A stretch of 64,000 nt of DNA from Ramazzottius varieornatus (lineage: Eukaryota; Tardigrada; Eutardigrada; Parachela; Ramazzottiidae): assembly GCA_001949185.1 (NCBI GenBank), contig BDGG01000001.1, forward strand, positions 2,621,324-2,685,323. The letters run 5' to 3'. The notes below the pieces were generated by a model, which saw nothing but the letters and a program-made list of their open reading frames with translations, made no database searches and was not told the origin of the DNA. Made by a program: the position numbers and the translations under genes. Below, piece after piece: positions 24,342-36,000 of this stretch. Each line of letters begins with the position of its first letter. Position 1 is the first letter of the stretch.

Positions 24342-24895
24342 TTTGGAAAAATTTTCACCCGTGACATGGATATATCGAGAGGAAGAAAAACTACGAGTAG
24401 CCTTATTATTTTCTGTTGAACACACACGAGGAAAATCCACGTGCAAGAACTTGGATAGATATCAGTACAAAAATTTCGGGGTTGGACGGAGAGGCGAGTG
24501 ATAAACCAGCCATTGCCTTCCATATCAGGCTTACCGCTAACTGACACTCTATCCCGGAAGGTCCTGCGATAGGACACTAGGTTTACCACAATGACTCCTC
24601 GCCGTAATCAGCCGAGCCTGATTAGTGATTACTGCTCTCAATGTCGTCACAAGACGAGAGGTAAGGACTAAGGAACGAGTGTCGAGACTGAAACACATTG
24701 AACCCAGTAAATCCATCTGGACATGCAGGATTGCTTTCCCAATGAATGCACCTTGCCACAGTACAGTCCTTGGACGACACCAACACAAAAACGTTTTCCT
24801 CTTTGTCCCCCAGAAAGCGATAGAGCTTTTCCTCTGAAACTAATATGTTTTTCTGAACAGAGAACTGAAGAATCACATAGGAACTTGCCAAACGA

Positions 24896-25350
24896 GCTCG
24901 ACAAGAACGTTCGCCCAATTGGCGCACGCTTCAGGTATTATCGGCTGGAAGCTTGCGCCTCTCGGTAAAACTATCTTATCGAGTTTGATGTTTTGGTCGA
25001 GTGGCGCACGATGTTGGTGTTTTGAGCTGGAAGCGTGCCGCACTTGGCAGACCCGGTCTCTACGAGTTCCTTTTTCCAACTTCCCTACATTCTATTTGAA
25101 CTACTCCCTACCAGTAGGTGCAAAGTCTCAACGTATCATCTTCCAGTTTCAGGGCAGACTCGACATGGTTGTTCTACCAAGTAGCGCACGTTTCTTGTGT
25201 TATTGGCTAGAAAAGTGAGCCATCTGGCAGAATTGAAAAGATCATTCGCCCAAGTAGCGCACACTTCCAGCCCACAACAATGAGGACGTGCGTCACTTGA
25301 GGAAACAAACTAGTCGTAGTGCTTTTTTTCCAAGTGGCGTACGCTGCTGG
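24896..25350. repeat. Cluster of foldback repeat units
   Basis: At least four arms or units in about 450 bp, for example CCCAATTGGCGCACGC, GAGTGGCGCACG, AAGTAGCGCACG, GTGCGTCACTTGAGG and CCAAGTGGCGTACG. Spacer loops differ, so these look like separate insertions rather than one tandem array. Confidence 0.75.
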
Positions 25351-25373
25351 CCACTAATGGGGCATTATATTAT

Positions 25374-25447
25374 TATGTCCCATTCGTGCTTACGCGTCGG
25401 CGACGCCTTTGACTTCTGTCGCCGACGCGTAAGTACGAATGGGGCAT
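25374..25447. repeat. Long hairpin next to the transposon's left end
   Basis: Arms of about 30 bp (25374-25403 and 25418-25447) are almost perfect inverted copies, with core CTTACGCGTCGGCGAC / GTCGCCGACGCGTAAG and a 14-nt loop. It ends 12 bp before the left terminal inverted repeat. Confidence 0.85.
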
Positions 25448-25902
25448 AAAGTGGCACTACGAGGTAAACGACATAATTCGGCCGTACCCGTTTTTGGGAC
25501 ATAATTCGGAAGGCTGTTTTTTTCAGTAACTTCTGGATGGATTTCCATCCTGTACGGTTTACGGATCAGAAAATATTTTTTCGTAAAGCTCTAAACGGTT
25601 CTGGAGAAGATCCGATGGTCAGGATAAAATACAGGTCTTCGAATAGAGAAGGGTCGCGCTAATGCTAAAGAGCCTGCGAAACTAAAATCAAGTAGGCCTC
25701 GAGAGGCGCTTATGTCGTCGCTTCCATGAGTATCCTACACGTCACTCAGCTTGCTTTCAAGATTTCGAGCGTTGGGGACGGTGTGAAACAACTGTGACGA
25801 ATTTCCGTTTGGTGACCGTGGTCTGACGCAATACCGCACTGCCAATTTTATAAAAGAGTGTTTTCTTTCACGTTTTCTTGAGTGCGTTATTCTCTCTCAA
25901 AC

Positions 25903-27931
25903 ATGCTTAGCCTTAGCAAGCTGAAGACTGCTTCTCAAGTGCACAAGGAGCTGTCTATGGAGGCAGCTCTCCGTGAAGTGAAGAACGGGGAAAGTCTGAC
26001 CAGCGCTGCCAAAACGAATGACGTCTCCCGTACCACGTTAAGGAGTCGGATGGAAAAGCCAAATCCGTCTCGCGTCGGTGATCCAACCAAGTTTCTACCC
26101 TGGAAATAGGATCGTCTGGTCGCCTTTTTGATGTCTTGCTCAGATCAGGGAATCCTTTTGAATCGTTACCACTGTCTACAGCTGTTCTTCGAGGTGGCCT
26201 TTGGTCTGGTTACGTTGGGACAACCGATGGAAATACTCGGTATGGAATAATGTTACTTTGCTCATTTCAAGTTTTCATTTCAGGCCTAAAGAACACGTCT
26301 GTCAACGATAGGTATGTTCAACGTTTCTTGTCTCGTCACAGCGATCTATCTCTACGCATCACTCACTCTTCGAACAGGAAAAAGGACGGAGAATGGACTG
26401 TGGAACGCTGCGGAGAGTACATCTCCAAACTACAGGACTTACATGTTGGAGGATTCCTCGAGCGACCAGAGCAAGTGTGGTGGAACTTCGACGAGACGGT
26501 CTTCACTACCTCAGAAATGTACGATCGTGTCATTGCCAGAAAGCTTGCTAAGCAGATTTCCTCGCAATTCGACGGAACTGAGGAGAACGTGACTATCCTG
26601 CCATGCGGTAATGCTGCTGGAGTCCAGCTCAACTTTATGGCTTTGCATGCCGGAACGGTCCATGTACTGTCGCGCCTGGATGATACCTTCGGACTGTGCT
26701 ATCACGCAGTGAACGCTTCAGGTTACATCGACCAAGTGCACTTTGCAAACTACATCAAGACGGAACTTTTCCCTGCCGTCACGGAACTCAAGGTACGAGT
26801 AACTAGGCTATGACTTCAGCCTTGTTTCTTCGTTCAAGTGAGCAATGTTCTGCGTACTAGCAGTGTTTCTGGTATGTCACAATGTCTTCTCAAGAAATCC
26901 TCTTTTTAAGTCCGATTCTTTTAGCAGAACGTTGTTTTCGTCGATGGTCATTTCAAACACATGAACAACTTACCGCTGTTCCGTTACTGCAAAGAACTTT
27001 ACGAGAAAACTGCCAAGCAGGTGGAAATATTCTGCCTTCCGACAGGCCAGACAAATCATCTGCAGCTGTTTGATGTGTCTGTGTTCGGCGGGATCAAGAA
27101 AAAATGGCGCATGTACCTCCGTGATCGTCTGCTGGTAGAAAGGGGAATTGTAAGTTGGTGAAACTTATCCTAATCGATTTCCATTTCATTGCTCGGTTGT
27201 TAAACTCGTCCTGATCGCTTTCACGAATGGCGCACGCTTGCAGCTAAAATTGATGCTACGCTGCGCCACTTTGGAAACCTATATCGTCCTGTTTGTTTGC
27301 GGAGTGTCCGGTTTTTGTATGCACGGTTTCTCTAGAGTGATCAGGTTGTTACGTTTTATAGATTACCAAAGAAACCCTGCTGTGCCACATCGTGAAGCTC
27401 TGGTATCGAACCGAAGGCTGTCCTGAAAAGTACGCGTTTAACGGAGAACAGTGCCTGAAGTCAGGTTTCGCAAAGGTTGGTCTGTTTGCGTTCAATCCGT
27501 ACGTAATCAGGCGCATCACGATCCGGAAGTCATCAGTCGTGGAATCCACAGTGGACCAGAGCAGGACTTCAGTCCTTTTCGAGTTGCTGAAGGCGCATTA
27601 CGGCTTGATGACAGAGAAAGACCTCGCTGACGTAAAAGAGTTGGTCCTTCTGAAGCAGAAAGGTGTGACTCCCGGCGCGGTATTAGCCAACTCAATCCAG
27701 AAGAATCTGTTTGGGGAAGCTCCAAAGAAACAGCAACGCGAGAAAAATAGGCAGCTGTCGTTGTCCGCCGGTGCTCTGATTACTCATCCAAGCTTCGTAG
27801 AACAACTGGGAAAGGATGAAGCTGCAAAGAATGCCAAGAAAGTGGCAGCAGCAGCCAAACGTAAGGCTCCTCTTTCCCAACCAGCGAAACAGGCAAAGAA
27901 GACTTTAGTTAAAAAGCAACGAAAAGCTTAA
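25903..27931 (+). CDS. pogo/Tigger-like transposase with introns and one premature stop
   Basis: Exons 25903-26239, 26284-26792, 26928-27149, 27362-27931 (about 545 codons). Exon 1 has a pipsqueak/CENP-B-like helix-turn-helix (ALREVKNGESLTSAAKTNDV). The catalytic domain follows: WWNFDET with the first Asp, VVFVDGHFKHMNN with the second, and LPTGQTNHLQLFDVSVFG with the third, about 42 residues after the second. A Lys/Ala-rich tail ends KKQRKA. An in-frame TAG at 26107-26109 interrupts an otherwise continuous exon 1 (FLPWK*DRLVAF), so the copy is probably just inactivated, or the stop is an allele or read-through. The three introns have good GT-AG borders. A Tigger-type identity is sure; the exact subfamily is not. 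Confidence 0.85.
26107..26109 (+). pseudogene. Premature TAG stop in transposase exon 1
   Basis: Coding similarity to the family continues in the same frame on both sides, so one base change accounts for the stop. No other disabling change was seen in the four exons. Confidence 0.8.
27205..27302. repeat. Foldback repeat inside transposase intron 3
   Basis: AAACTCGTCCTGATCG then ACGAATGGCGCACGC, loop CAGCTAAAATTGATG, then CTGCGCCACTTTGG and ATCGTCCTGTTTGTTTGCGG. It occupies about half of the 212-nt intron 27150-27361. Confidence 0.75.
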
Positions 27932-28393
27932 CAAACCTTATTATTCCTTAGCGGATTCCGCGAATTTCACCTCACTGTTCATTCTCCATCCATGGTACCA
28001 GAACATAGACGTTGTGCCAGTTTTTCACTTTCTTCTTGTGTGATTCTTTTATAATCAGATGTTGTGATCGCTTTCCGGAAAATTAGTTGTCGTGGGGGAA
28101 GAAGCTTTGCTCGATAGCCAGTGCGGTACCGCAAAACAGCGTTACCGCGAAACCGAAGTGTGGTACGCTCATGGGTGCGGTATTCGGCATAAAGTAAAGT
28201 GCCACATGCTGCCACCTTATACCGCAATACCGGCCGAATTATGTCGTTTACCTCGTAACTTGGGGGACATGTGCCAATTGCACGGCCGCCTCGGCCTGTC
28301 AGATGTATCCACTACGTCATGCGTCGCGATTAGTTGTGCACTTTGGTCAGCCTTAGTCAGTGACGTCACGCTGCAATCTTGGTACATTCGATA

Positions 28394-28851
28394 CAGGGAT
28401 GAGCGGTTATGAAAAACGGTTCTGTCCGCTTCGCTACCACTCTGATGACGCTGTAGCACTTCGCTATGCCCCGCTATGAGATCTAAGAGATCGCTATCAG
28501 CTTCGTTACCGCTATAGTAAATTTCCCCGTGCAAGAAAAAGCATCGATTTTCTGCCGTTTTCTAATCAACAGAACTGACTTGCTAGATGACGATTTATTG
28601 ATTTTATTCTCAAAGAAACATCAAATACGTTAAAAAGTTTGCTAAAGTCGAATTTTACGTGACAAATTTCGATAACGGACCCAGTCTTTTACCAGTTTTG
28701 GCTAAAACTCCGCAATTCTCTCTATAGCTTACTATCGCTTCTCTCTGGATAGTTTTGAGTGTTCCCAGCCCGCTATAGTTTCGCTATATAGCGTAGCGAA
28801 GCGGAAAACTGGGCTAGAAACGCTGCGCCGTTCCAAAACTGCTCATCCCTG
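28394..28851. mobile_element. hAT-type MITE with 8-bp target-site duplication
   Basis: Ends are CAGGGATGAGC and GCTCATCCCTG, flanked by identical 8-bp copies of ATTCGATA at 28386-28393 and 28852-28859. The 458-bp interior is non-coding and rich in CGCTAT words (CCGCTATAG, TTCGCTATATAGCG). Short terminal repeats starting CAGGG plus an 8-bp duplication are the hAT signature. Confidence 0.9.
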
Positions 28852-28859
28852 ATTCGATA

Positions 28860-30062
28860 CGAGCAGTGGACGGGTGATTTATTCAGTAGATTATCCAAAA
28901 CACGGAATGGCTTCGCAACCTCAAGCGCAGCCCAACTTTGGAACGGCACTCAGTCGATCAAAATTTTTCATATGGAAAATACCGTTCCGAATGTCGTTCG
29001 AACACTAGGTCTCTTGTTCATTAGAGGAAAATTACGCGCACTGATGATAAGATTACCCGGTGTACCGGTACTACCGGTCCTGGACGGGTCGTAGGCGGCA
29101 GTTCCGTGATGTTCGAAATCATCCGTCCACCGATGTTGGCATATATGAATATAGTATATTAATTTGGAACTTGTTAGATCCGTTTTGGATCTAATATATT
29201 ATATTAACATTTATTAGATGCCTCGACCGAGGCAGGATATTTATTAGTATTACATTAGATGGAAGCTTGACCTGAATATATTGTATTAAAATCAACTCGC
29301 TGGTCGCTCTATATTCAAATTATTAATTAGCGATTTCGGATTCGGCTTTAGTTGATTGAAATAAGGCTTGATTTGCACCAAGCGAAAGCGTGCGACTTTG
29401 CACAGTTTGCTGTTGGGTTGGATCATAACGCATCACGCACCTGCACATCAACGTATATTGATCAGCGTTCAGGGCGATACATTGATTGTCAGCTTTGTTT
29501 GATTGGATAGTGCAGGTTCATGAGTCCGGCGATCCGCCTGCATAGGCTGTCTGCTTTCCAGGTTCTGTTTTGCGCTTTCGAACGTTCTGAGTGTCGTTTC
29601 TCTAGAAAACTGCAGGATAGTATGAGGATACCAGCATGGCTGGAAAAGAAGGAAGTTCCCCCACCGTCAAGCAGAAGAGACAGCAGCCGACAAAGACCGC
29701 TGTGGTTATAATACTGTAATATATTATAATGAGCACCCGACGAAACAAGTTGATTTATTAACATCATATTAGATGCTCCGAGGTCGCGGCATATTATGTT
29801 AAGGACTCTGGCAGCTCGCCTTTATTAAATCAAAATTATATTAGATCGGGATATCTTATGCTAACATCACTACACCGCCGTTCGATACTTACAAGCCGCG
29901 GCGGCTGCCGGAGGCCCGGAGTTTGCAACAACTCCGGCAGTATAGATCAGGACCGTCCGGATGGGTACAGAGTCCAGATTTTCGCATAAGTACAAAATGC
30001 GATCAACCGCTTCTGTAAGGAGAAAATAGCGCTGTTTTGCACTGTCGCTATTTGAGCCGGGA
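28860..30062. other. AT-rich intergenic region upstream of SKI2
   Basis: No gene recognised. 29140-29340 and 29700-29880 are AT-rich and carry a recurrent short hairpin unit (see separate entry). The remainder is unique sequence. The open frames on both strands at about 29490-29770 overlap one another and show no family. Confidence 0.4.
29170..29860. repeat. Scattered TTAGAT...ATAT hairpin units
   Basis: Five units begin TTAGAT and end ATAT after 14-27 nt: at about 29174, 29214, 29255, 29769 and 29841. Two are clear hairpins (GATCC...GGATC; GCCTCG-A-CCGAGGC). They are embedded in TATTA-rich DNA. Confidence 0.5.
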
Positions 30063-33000
30063 ATGGAGCAAGCGGAAACGATGGATAAGATGCTATGGGA
30101 AAGCAAGGAGCTGAATACGTTCGGCTATCTCTCAGACGCACTATGGAACGAAGAAGCTGGGCAGCGTATGCCGTATCTGCGGGAAGGTAAGGTACCCAAC
30201 GGCGCGCTGTTCGATTACTCGCACGATGAAAAAGGCTCGCTGGATGGACGTCGACTGGCCCTGGCCAGAGCCGAGCTGGAAATTCAACCGGAAGTCCTAC
30301 TGAAAGACTTGCTCACCCTTCCAGACCTACAACAGTTCACTCCCCTACAACCTGATCTAGAACCTTTGGAGACCGAATGGAAACTAGCGCCGCTGGATTT
30401 CGAACTTGTACTGGATCGAGATCCGTTCAGGAACAGCTCGGGAGGATGGCGCGAGGTAAATGGGATGTAGGTTTCCTAAGTCGCGCACGCCTTCGCCAAC
30501 AACACTGACACTTTGCGCCACTTGAAAAAACACTCCAACTCGACAAGATTGCTTCCCAACGTTTTCAGTCGGCAACACCGAGAACGTTCGCCACTTGGAG
30601 AATAATCTTGTCATGTTTGTTTCCCGAGCTCATGAACCTTTCCTGTCTCATGCCAGACGATTGGAATATTGCCTTATAATGTAAATTGAAATTGAAGCAG
30701 TTGATAGGTTGATACGAGTGGGTTCGAGATGGATGCTCACTCTTCTGGATCGCTCAGTCGACAGCCTACCGGATTGAATGCCAACTTTGTACGAGGAAGC
30801 ATCACGCAGATGCCCTTCACTCCCAGCGGCATGGAAGATACCGTGGAGGACAAGCTCAAGTTTCTAAATCTGACCCCAAAGGAGATCGAGGAAGGTTAGT
30901 GAAGAATCGGAAGCCGTTTTTCTTAAGTTCGAAAGGAATGCAGGCGCAGCATCACAGTGCCTTTTTTGAATTCGGTTTTTGAACTCACTTCCGGCGGCGC
31001 AGAACGTCATGAACGTGTGAAGTACCACATGGTGATGTAGGATTTATAAAATGGTGCTTCGATGTCGCGGTCTCGCGGGCCACCCATAGAGAAAACTCCA
31101 TGTTGATGATGTCCCGACATGTTTTTCCTATTACGACTTGAATTGTGCTCTTGCAGGTCGGGAATGGGTTCGACAAGCTGACAAGCTTCCCGCTCTTCCT
31201 CCAGACTTCGTCAACACTCAGAACGAGGATCTCAAGGCCGTCATGACCTCGAAGCCGGTCCAGGTAACCGAATTCTCATTCGAAGGAACGGTGAACGGTA
31301 TTGCCGATATACTGGACGAAAGAGAAATGGGTCTTGTCAAGAAGCTCCGCGGACTGTCTGCTAGCTCACCAAGTGCCAAACCAGTACGGCGGAACATCCA
31401 GGCCGACAACCTACGCTTGCTGGAGATGTCCGGCTACGGAGACATCTACAGAGAACTAAAACCCGAACAGTTCTTCGAAAGTGGCGCGGATGGAAACAAT
31501 GTGCTGAAAATCAGCAGTCAGAGCGGTAAGCGTCGAACCGGCTCCTTACTTTGCAAACATTTCCGATGTACTGAAGGTCGTTCTAGACGCAACAAGCTCG
31601 AAAGAATGGGCCGTCAAAGTGGATGTCACAGTACCGGCGCACGACTTCAAGGACCGTGTGCCGAATATGGCTCATAAGTATCCATTCGAGCTGGACACAT
31701 TCCAGAAACGAGCCGTCCTTCATCTCGAAAACGTGGGTAATGTTGGAAGCTTGGCAAACAAACTCTACAATAGTGGTTTTCCTAGTGGCGTGCGACTGCA
31801 TTGTAATGGCTGGAAGCATGCGCCACTTGAGGATCTCGCCAAGTTTGCTTGGTTTTCCAAGTAGCGCACATTACCAGTGTTATTGGCTGAAATATTGCGC
31901 GACTTGTAGAAACGTTCAGTTCGAATTCGGTTGCGGAGTTCCAATTTCAACTTTTTCTTCATTTCTCGAAACATTTCTTGTGCACATTCATTCTCGAGAC
32001 TTTACTCTCGTCTTTTTGTCTCCAGCACGAAAGCGTCTTCGTCGCGGCGCACACTTCCGCCGGCAAGACCGTGGTAGCAGAGTACGCCATCGCGCTCTCT
32101 CTTCGAGCCAAGTCCCGCTGTGTCTATACTTCGCCTATCAAGGCTCTGTCCAACCAGAAATACCGCGACTTCAAGCGCACTTTTGAAGATGTAGGGCTTC
32201 TGACAGGCGATGTCCAGATCGAGCCGAGCGCCCACTGTCTGGTCATGACCACAGAGATTCTCCGATCCATGCTTTACCGCGGGTCCGAGATCGTACGGGA
32301 CCTGGACTGGGTCGTCTTCGATGAAGTCCACTACATCAACGACTCGGAACGCGGGGTGGTGTGGGAAGAGATCCTGATCATGCTGCCTAGTCAGGTGGGG
32401 ATAGTGATGCTGAGTGCCACGGTACCCAACGCTGTGGACTTCGCCAACTGGATCGGGTAATAATCAAATTTCGTTTGTGATGCGCATCGCTATTCAAATT
32501 TATTAAAAATAGAGAAAAATATTGCGAAGAAAATGGCAAGAGGAATCGGCGCTATTTACAGCTTCTTACGTACCTCCGGTTCGTACTAGTTGTATGGATT
32601 TACTATATGCAGGTTCGTGATCAAGTTATAATATTCATGTTTTTCCCCCTCATTTTTCAGGCGGATAAAACAGCGAAAGATTTTCGTGATAAGTACTCCG
32701 AAGCGACCCGTCCCTTTGGAGCATCATCTGTACGTTTGCGTGGGAAGCAAAATGATTGATAAGGATTTAATCATCGGCAAGTCAGAAATATTTTTCTAGA
32801 AGTATAGTATTTGTGATGTTTTTGGTGAAGTTATTGTCGGTTTTTTTAGTGAATACAAAAGGAGAGCTTCAAGCAGTCAACCACGCCACCGCAGTAGCCA
32901 TCCAGAAAGACTTTGAGAAGAAGAACAACATACGGAACATGTCGAACAACGCCCGACTTCCGCCCAAGCAGGACAAGACGGTTTGGCTGGCCTTCATGGA

Positions 33001-36000
33001 CTATGTCCAACACAAGGAGCTCATGCCAGTCATCGCCTTTGTCTTCTCGAGGAACCGGTGTGACGAGCTGGGAGACATGGTGTCCTCGCTGGATCTCACT
33101 ACGCAAAAAGAAAAGTAAGCTTCGAGTCTCTCTTGACGTATTTGAGTTGGCATCAGAGTCCCCCGTCCGGTTTCACAAACGTTGACTATGATGAGTTAGA
33201 AGCCTAGAGTCCCCCTAGTTTTTCTGATTGAGCAATTCTCTTCGTAGGCATCTGATCAACTCGTTCTTCTGGAGGGCGGTGTCCAGGTTGAACGAAAGCG
33301 ACCGCGACCTACCGCAAATCAAACGGTTAGAGTACTACCTGGAACGCGGAGTGGGCATTCATCACAGTGGAATTCTGCCAATCCTGAAAGAGGCTGTCGA
33401 GATGTTGTTCCAGGAAGGCGTCGTGAAGGTATTTAAACATTCAGATTTTACGTGAATGTTTTCTTCGATTTTATTCGGCGTTCAAGATGACACTTAATTA
33501 TCATAGATTTTGTTCGCGACGGAGACCTTTGCGATGGGCGTAAATATGCCAGCAAGAACGGTCGTCTTTGACAGCATAAACAAACATGATGGGCTTGAGT
33601 TTCGCGACCTGAGACCCGGAGAATACATCCAGATGTCCGGTCGAGCCGGTCGTCGAGGACTGGACAAGACCGGTAACGTCATCATTCTTTGGTACGTCTA
33701 TATTTGCCCTTATTTGGGTATAAAGACTTGGGCCAAGCGAACTCGATAACATCGTTTTCCGAACTGGCGCACGCATTCGGCCACTCTATGGCGAACGTGC
33801 GCGACTTAGGAAATAAACAAACTCGAAAATTTTGTCGAATTTGTTTTTCGAGCTTCCATCTATCGTGTTAAGATCGAATCGTTTTCATCTCAGATTCTTG
33901 TTCGTTGTAGTAAGATGGCGAGAATCCCTGATATTAGCAAGCTACAGCAGATGATTTTGGGCGTGCCGATGAAGCTCGAGTCGCAGTTCCGGCTGACCTA
34001 CGGGATGATCCTACAGTTACTTCGCATCGGCACCATCTCCATCACGGACATGATGAAGCGAAGCTTCTCGGAATACGCCAACATCAGTAAAGCTCCACAG
34101 CACCAGGAAGCGCTGGATAAATTGACGAAGTCAAAGAGTATTCAGAACCCCGATGAAGAAATCGACTGCGGCATTTGCCAACAAGACATCGAAGCGTATT
34201 TCGCGTAAGTAATTCGTTTTCATTTCTTCTGTTCCTGTTTATTCTGACTACCATGTCGGAGTTTCTCCTGGTAATAATTAAAACACGGTAACAAAATTTA
34301 GAAATGGATCGATGAATAAACTCGGCAAGAATGTTTTCATAAGCGGCGCACGCTGTAAGTGTGACTTACTGAAAGGCCTGCACCACTTGGAGAACGATTC
34401 TGTCGAGTTTGTTAGATTTTCTCAAGTGCGGGATGATAGTGTGCGCCATTTGGAATATCGGTCATTGCGAAATGTCTACCGAGCTCTCAGATAAATTTTT
34501 TGTTGGTTTCAGGGCGTTTCAAGCATGCAAGAAAATAAGGGCGGAAGTCAACTCGCAAGTCTTCTCTTTGGACAGCAAGCTGCTCTTTCCGGGTCGGTTG
34601 GTGACGCGCAGATGTATCGACGCACCAGTTCGATGGGGAGTGATCGTCGGATGCCCGCCGAGACAGCCTAATGAAGAGCGAATGCTGGATATCATGGAGT
34701 TTGTCTCTCTGGACGATCCAGACAACGCCGTTCTAACACGTGTCGGAGCACGAGAAATTCATAATGCCGTCAACGCTATCATCAAGGCTGACGCAAATGC
34801 CATTAGGTCTTTGGCGGAAGCGGCGAGCACCAACAACAAGTCTGCCATGTAGGGGGAAAATAGATAGCCAGTTCCCAACATGGTTAATTCGGAATAATCG
34901 AATAATATAATCGAAAGGAAACTAGGAAAGCAACGAAGGTCGACAAGGTGGCTCTTCCAGGTGGCGCACATTTTCGGCCAGTGAGATTCGGGAAGCGCGC
35001 CACTTGAGAAAGCAATCCGGCCGAGTTTGTTTGCCAAGTTTCCGTATTTTGGTAACTTTGTTTTTCTGCAGAAAACAGTACAAAGAGTTGAAAGAGAAGA
35101 CAGCAGCACAGGTCGCTGCTGCTACCAAAAGCCGAGTGGATGTCTTAACACCGATGAAGGACTTCAAGATGACGGACGTGGACCTCGTGGATCAATGGGA
35201 TAGCTTGGTGGCGATGGAAGCCAGCCTCAAGTCTTTCGGCTGTATCCGGTGCCCACAATTTTACGACCACGTAAGGATCAGTTTTTCTGTTCAGAAATCG
35301 AGTGACATATTTTTGAGAGTTTTCTGTAAATTTTCCATCCATATACTGTACTGCTTCATGAACTTCGCGACTGGCGTCACGGTGACCATATGCTGTATGC
35401 GTCATCATACCTGTAAACTTCACACTTACTGTGACGTCAGTTCGCCAAGTTCATGAAGCATTACAGTATAAGAATAAAAACGAACCTTTTTACTACTGAG
35501 TATTTTCGAAAATCATTCAGAAAAATTGCGACTGGTGAATATTTCTTTCTGATCCTTTTAGATGAAAGTGTTCAACGAGAAAATGAAGCACATGGAAGAA
35601 ATCGCCCGCCTGCGACACCTGCTGTCTAACGAGAGCCTACAGTTCCTGCCAGAGTACCGCGAGCGAGTGGGGGTCCTGAAGGAGATGCGGTATGTTGATC
35701 AGAACAACACGGTGACACTCCGCGGTCGTGTGGCCTGTGAAGTCTCCACGTCAGAGTACGACCTGCTGGTCGCTGAATGCATGTTCGCCAACGTCTTCAC
35801 CGAACGTGAACCAGCCGAGATCGCTGCTCTCTTGTCTGGGCTGGTTTTCCAGGGCAAACCGAAAGATGAACTGATTGTTTCTCCTTTACTACAAGAAGGT
35901 ATGAAACAGTCCTCAAACATGCGTTTTGTTTAAATCTTTCGAAAAATGGGAACTTCGTACACGTAGGCAAACAAACTCGATAATTGATATACTTGTTTTC

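Larger units (their letters stand above)
24342..25459. other. Region between laccase and the transposon
   Basis: Holds the laccase promoter and a cluster of foldback repeats (24896-25350). A minus-strand frame at 24622-24880 reads plausibly (for example EEKLYRFLGDKEENVFVLV, then a Cys-containing segment) behind an acceptor-like ctgttcag, but I find no other exons or family, so it is not called as a gene. Confidence 0.4.
25460..28255 (+). mobile_element. pogo/Tigger-type DNA transposon, near complete
   Basis: Bounded by perfect 25-bp terminal inverted repeats at 25460-25484 and 28231-28255, beginning CGAGGTAAACGACATAATTC. A TA dinucleotide flanks each side (25458-25459, 28256-28257), the target-site duplication expected of the Tc1/mariner superfamily. 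The 2.8-kb interior encodes one transposase with an N-terminal helix-turn-helix and a DDD-type catalytic domain. A copy of the window's dispersed foldback repeat sits within it at 27205-27302. Confidence 0.92.

Noticed and set aside
24896-25350. Regularly spaced inverted words suggesting a CRISPR array
   Set aside because: Spacing is irregular, the units are palindromic and diverged, and the same units occur singly in eukaryotic introns. This is a transposon-type repeat.
28394-28851. CGCTAT-rich block as a satellite or regulatory array
   Set aside because: The words are not in regular tandem order, and the block is exactly bounded by hAT-type ends and an 8-bp duplication, so a MITE explains it.
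31526-31586. Apparent continuation of SKI2 coding sequence past exon 3
   Set aside because: The alternative frame reads briefly but does not match SKI2. Removing a 61-nt GT-AG intron restores the family sequence.
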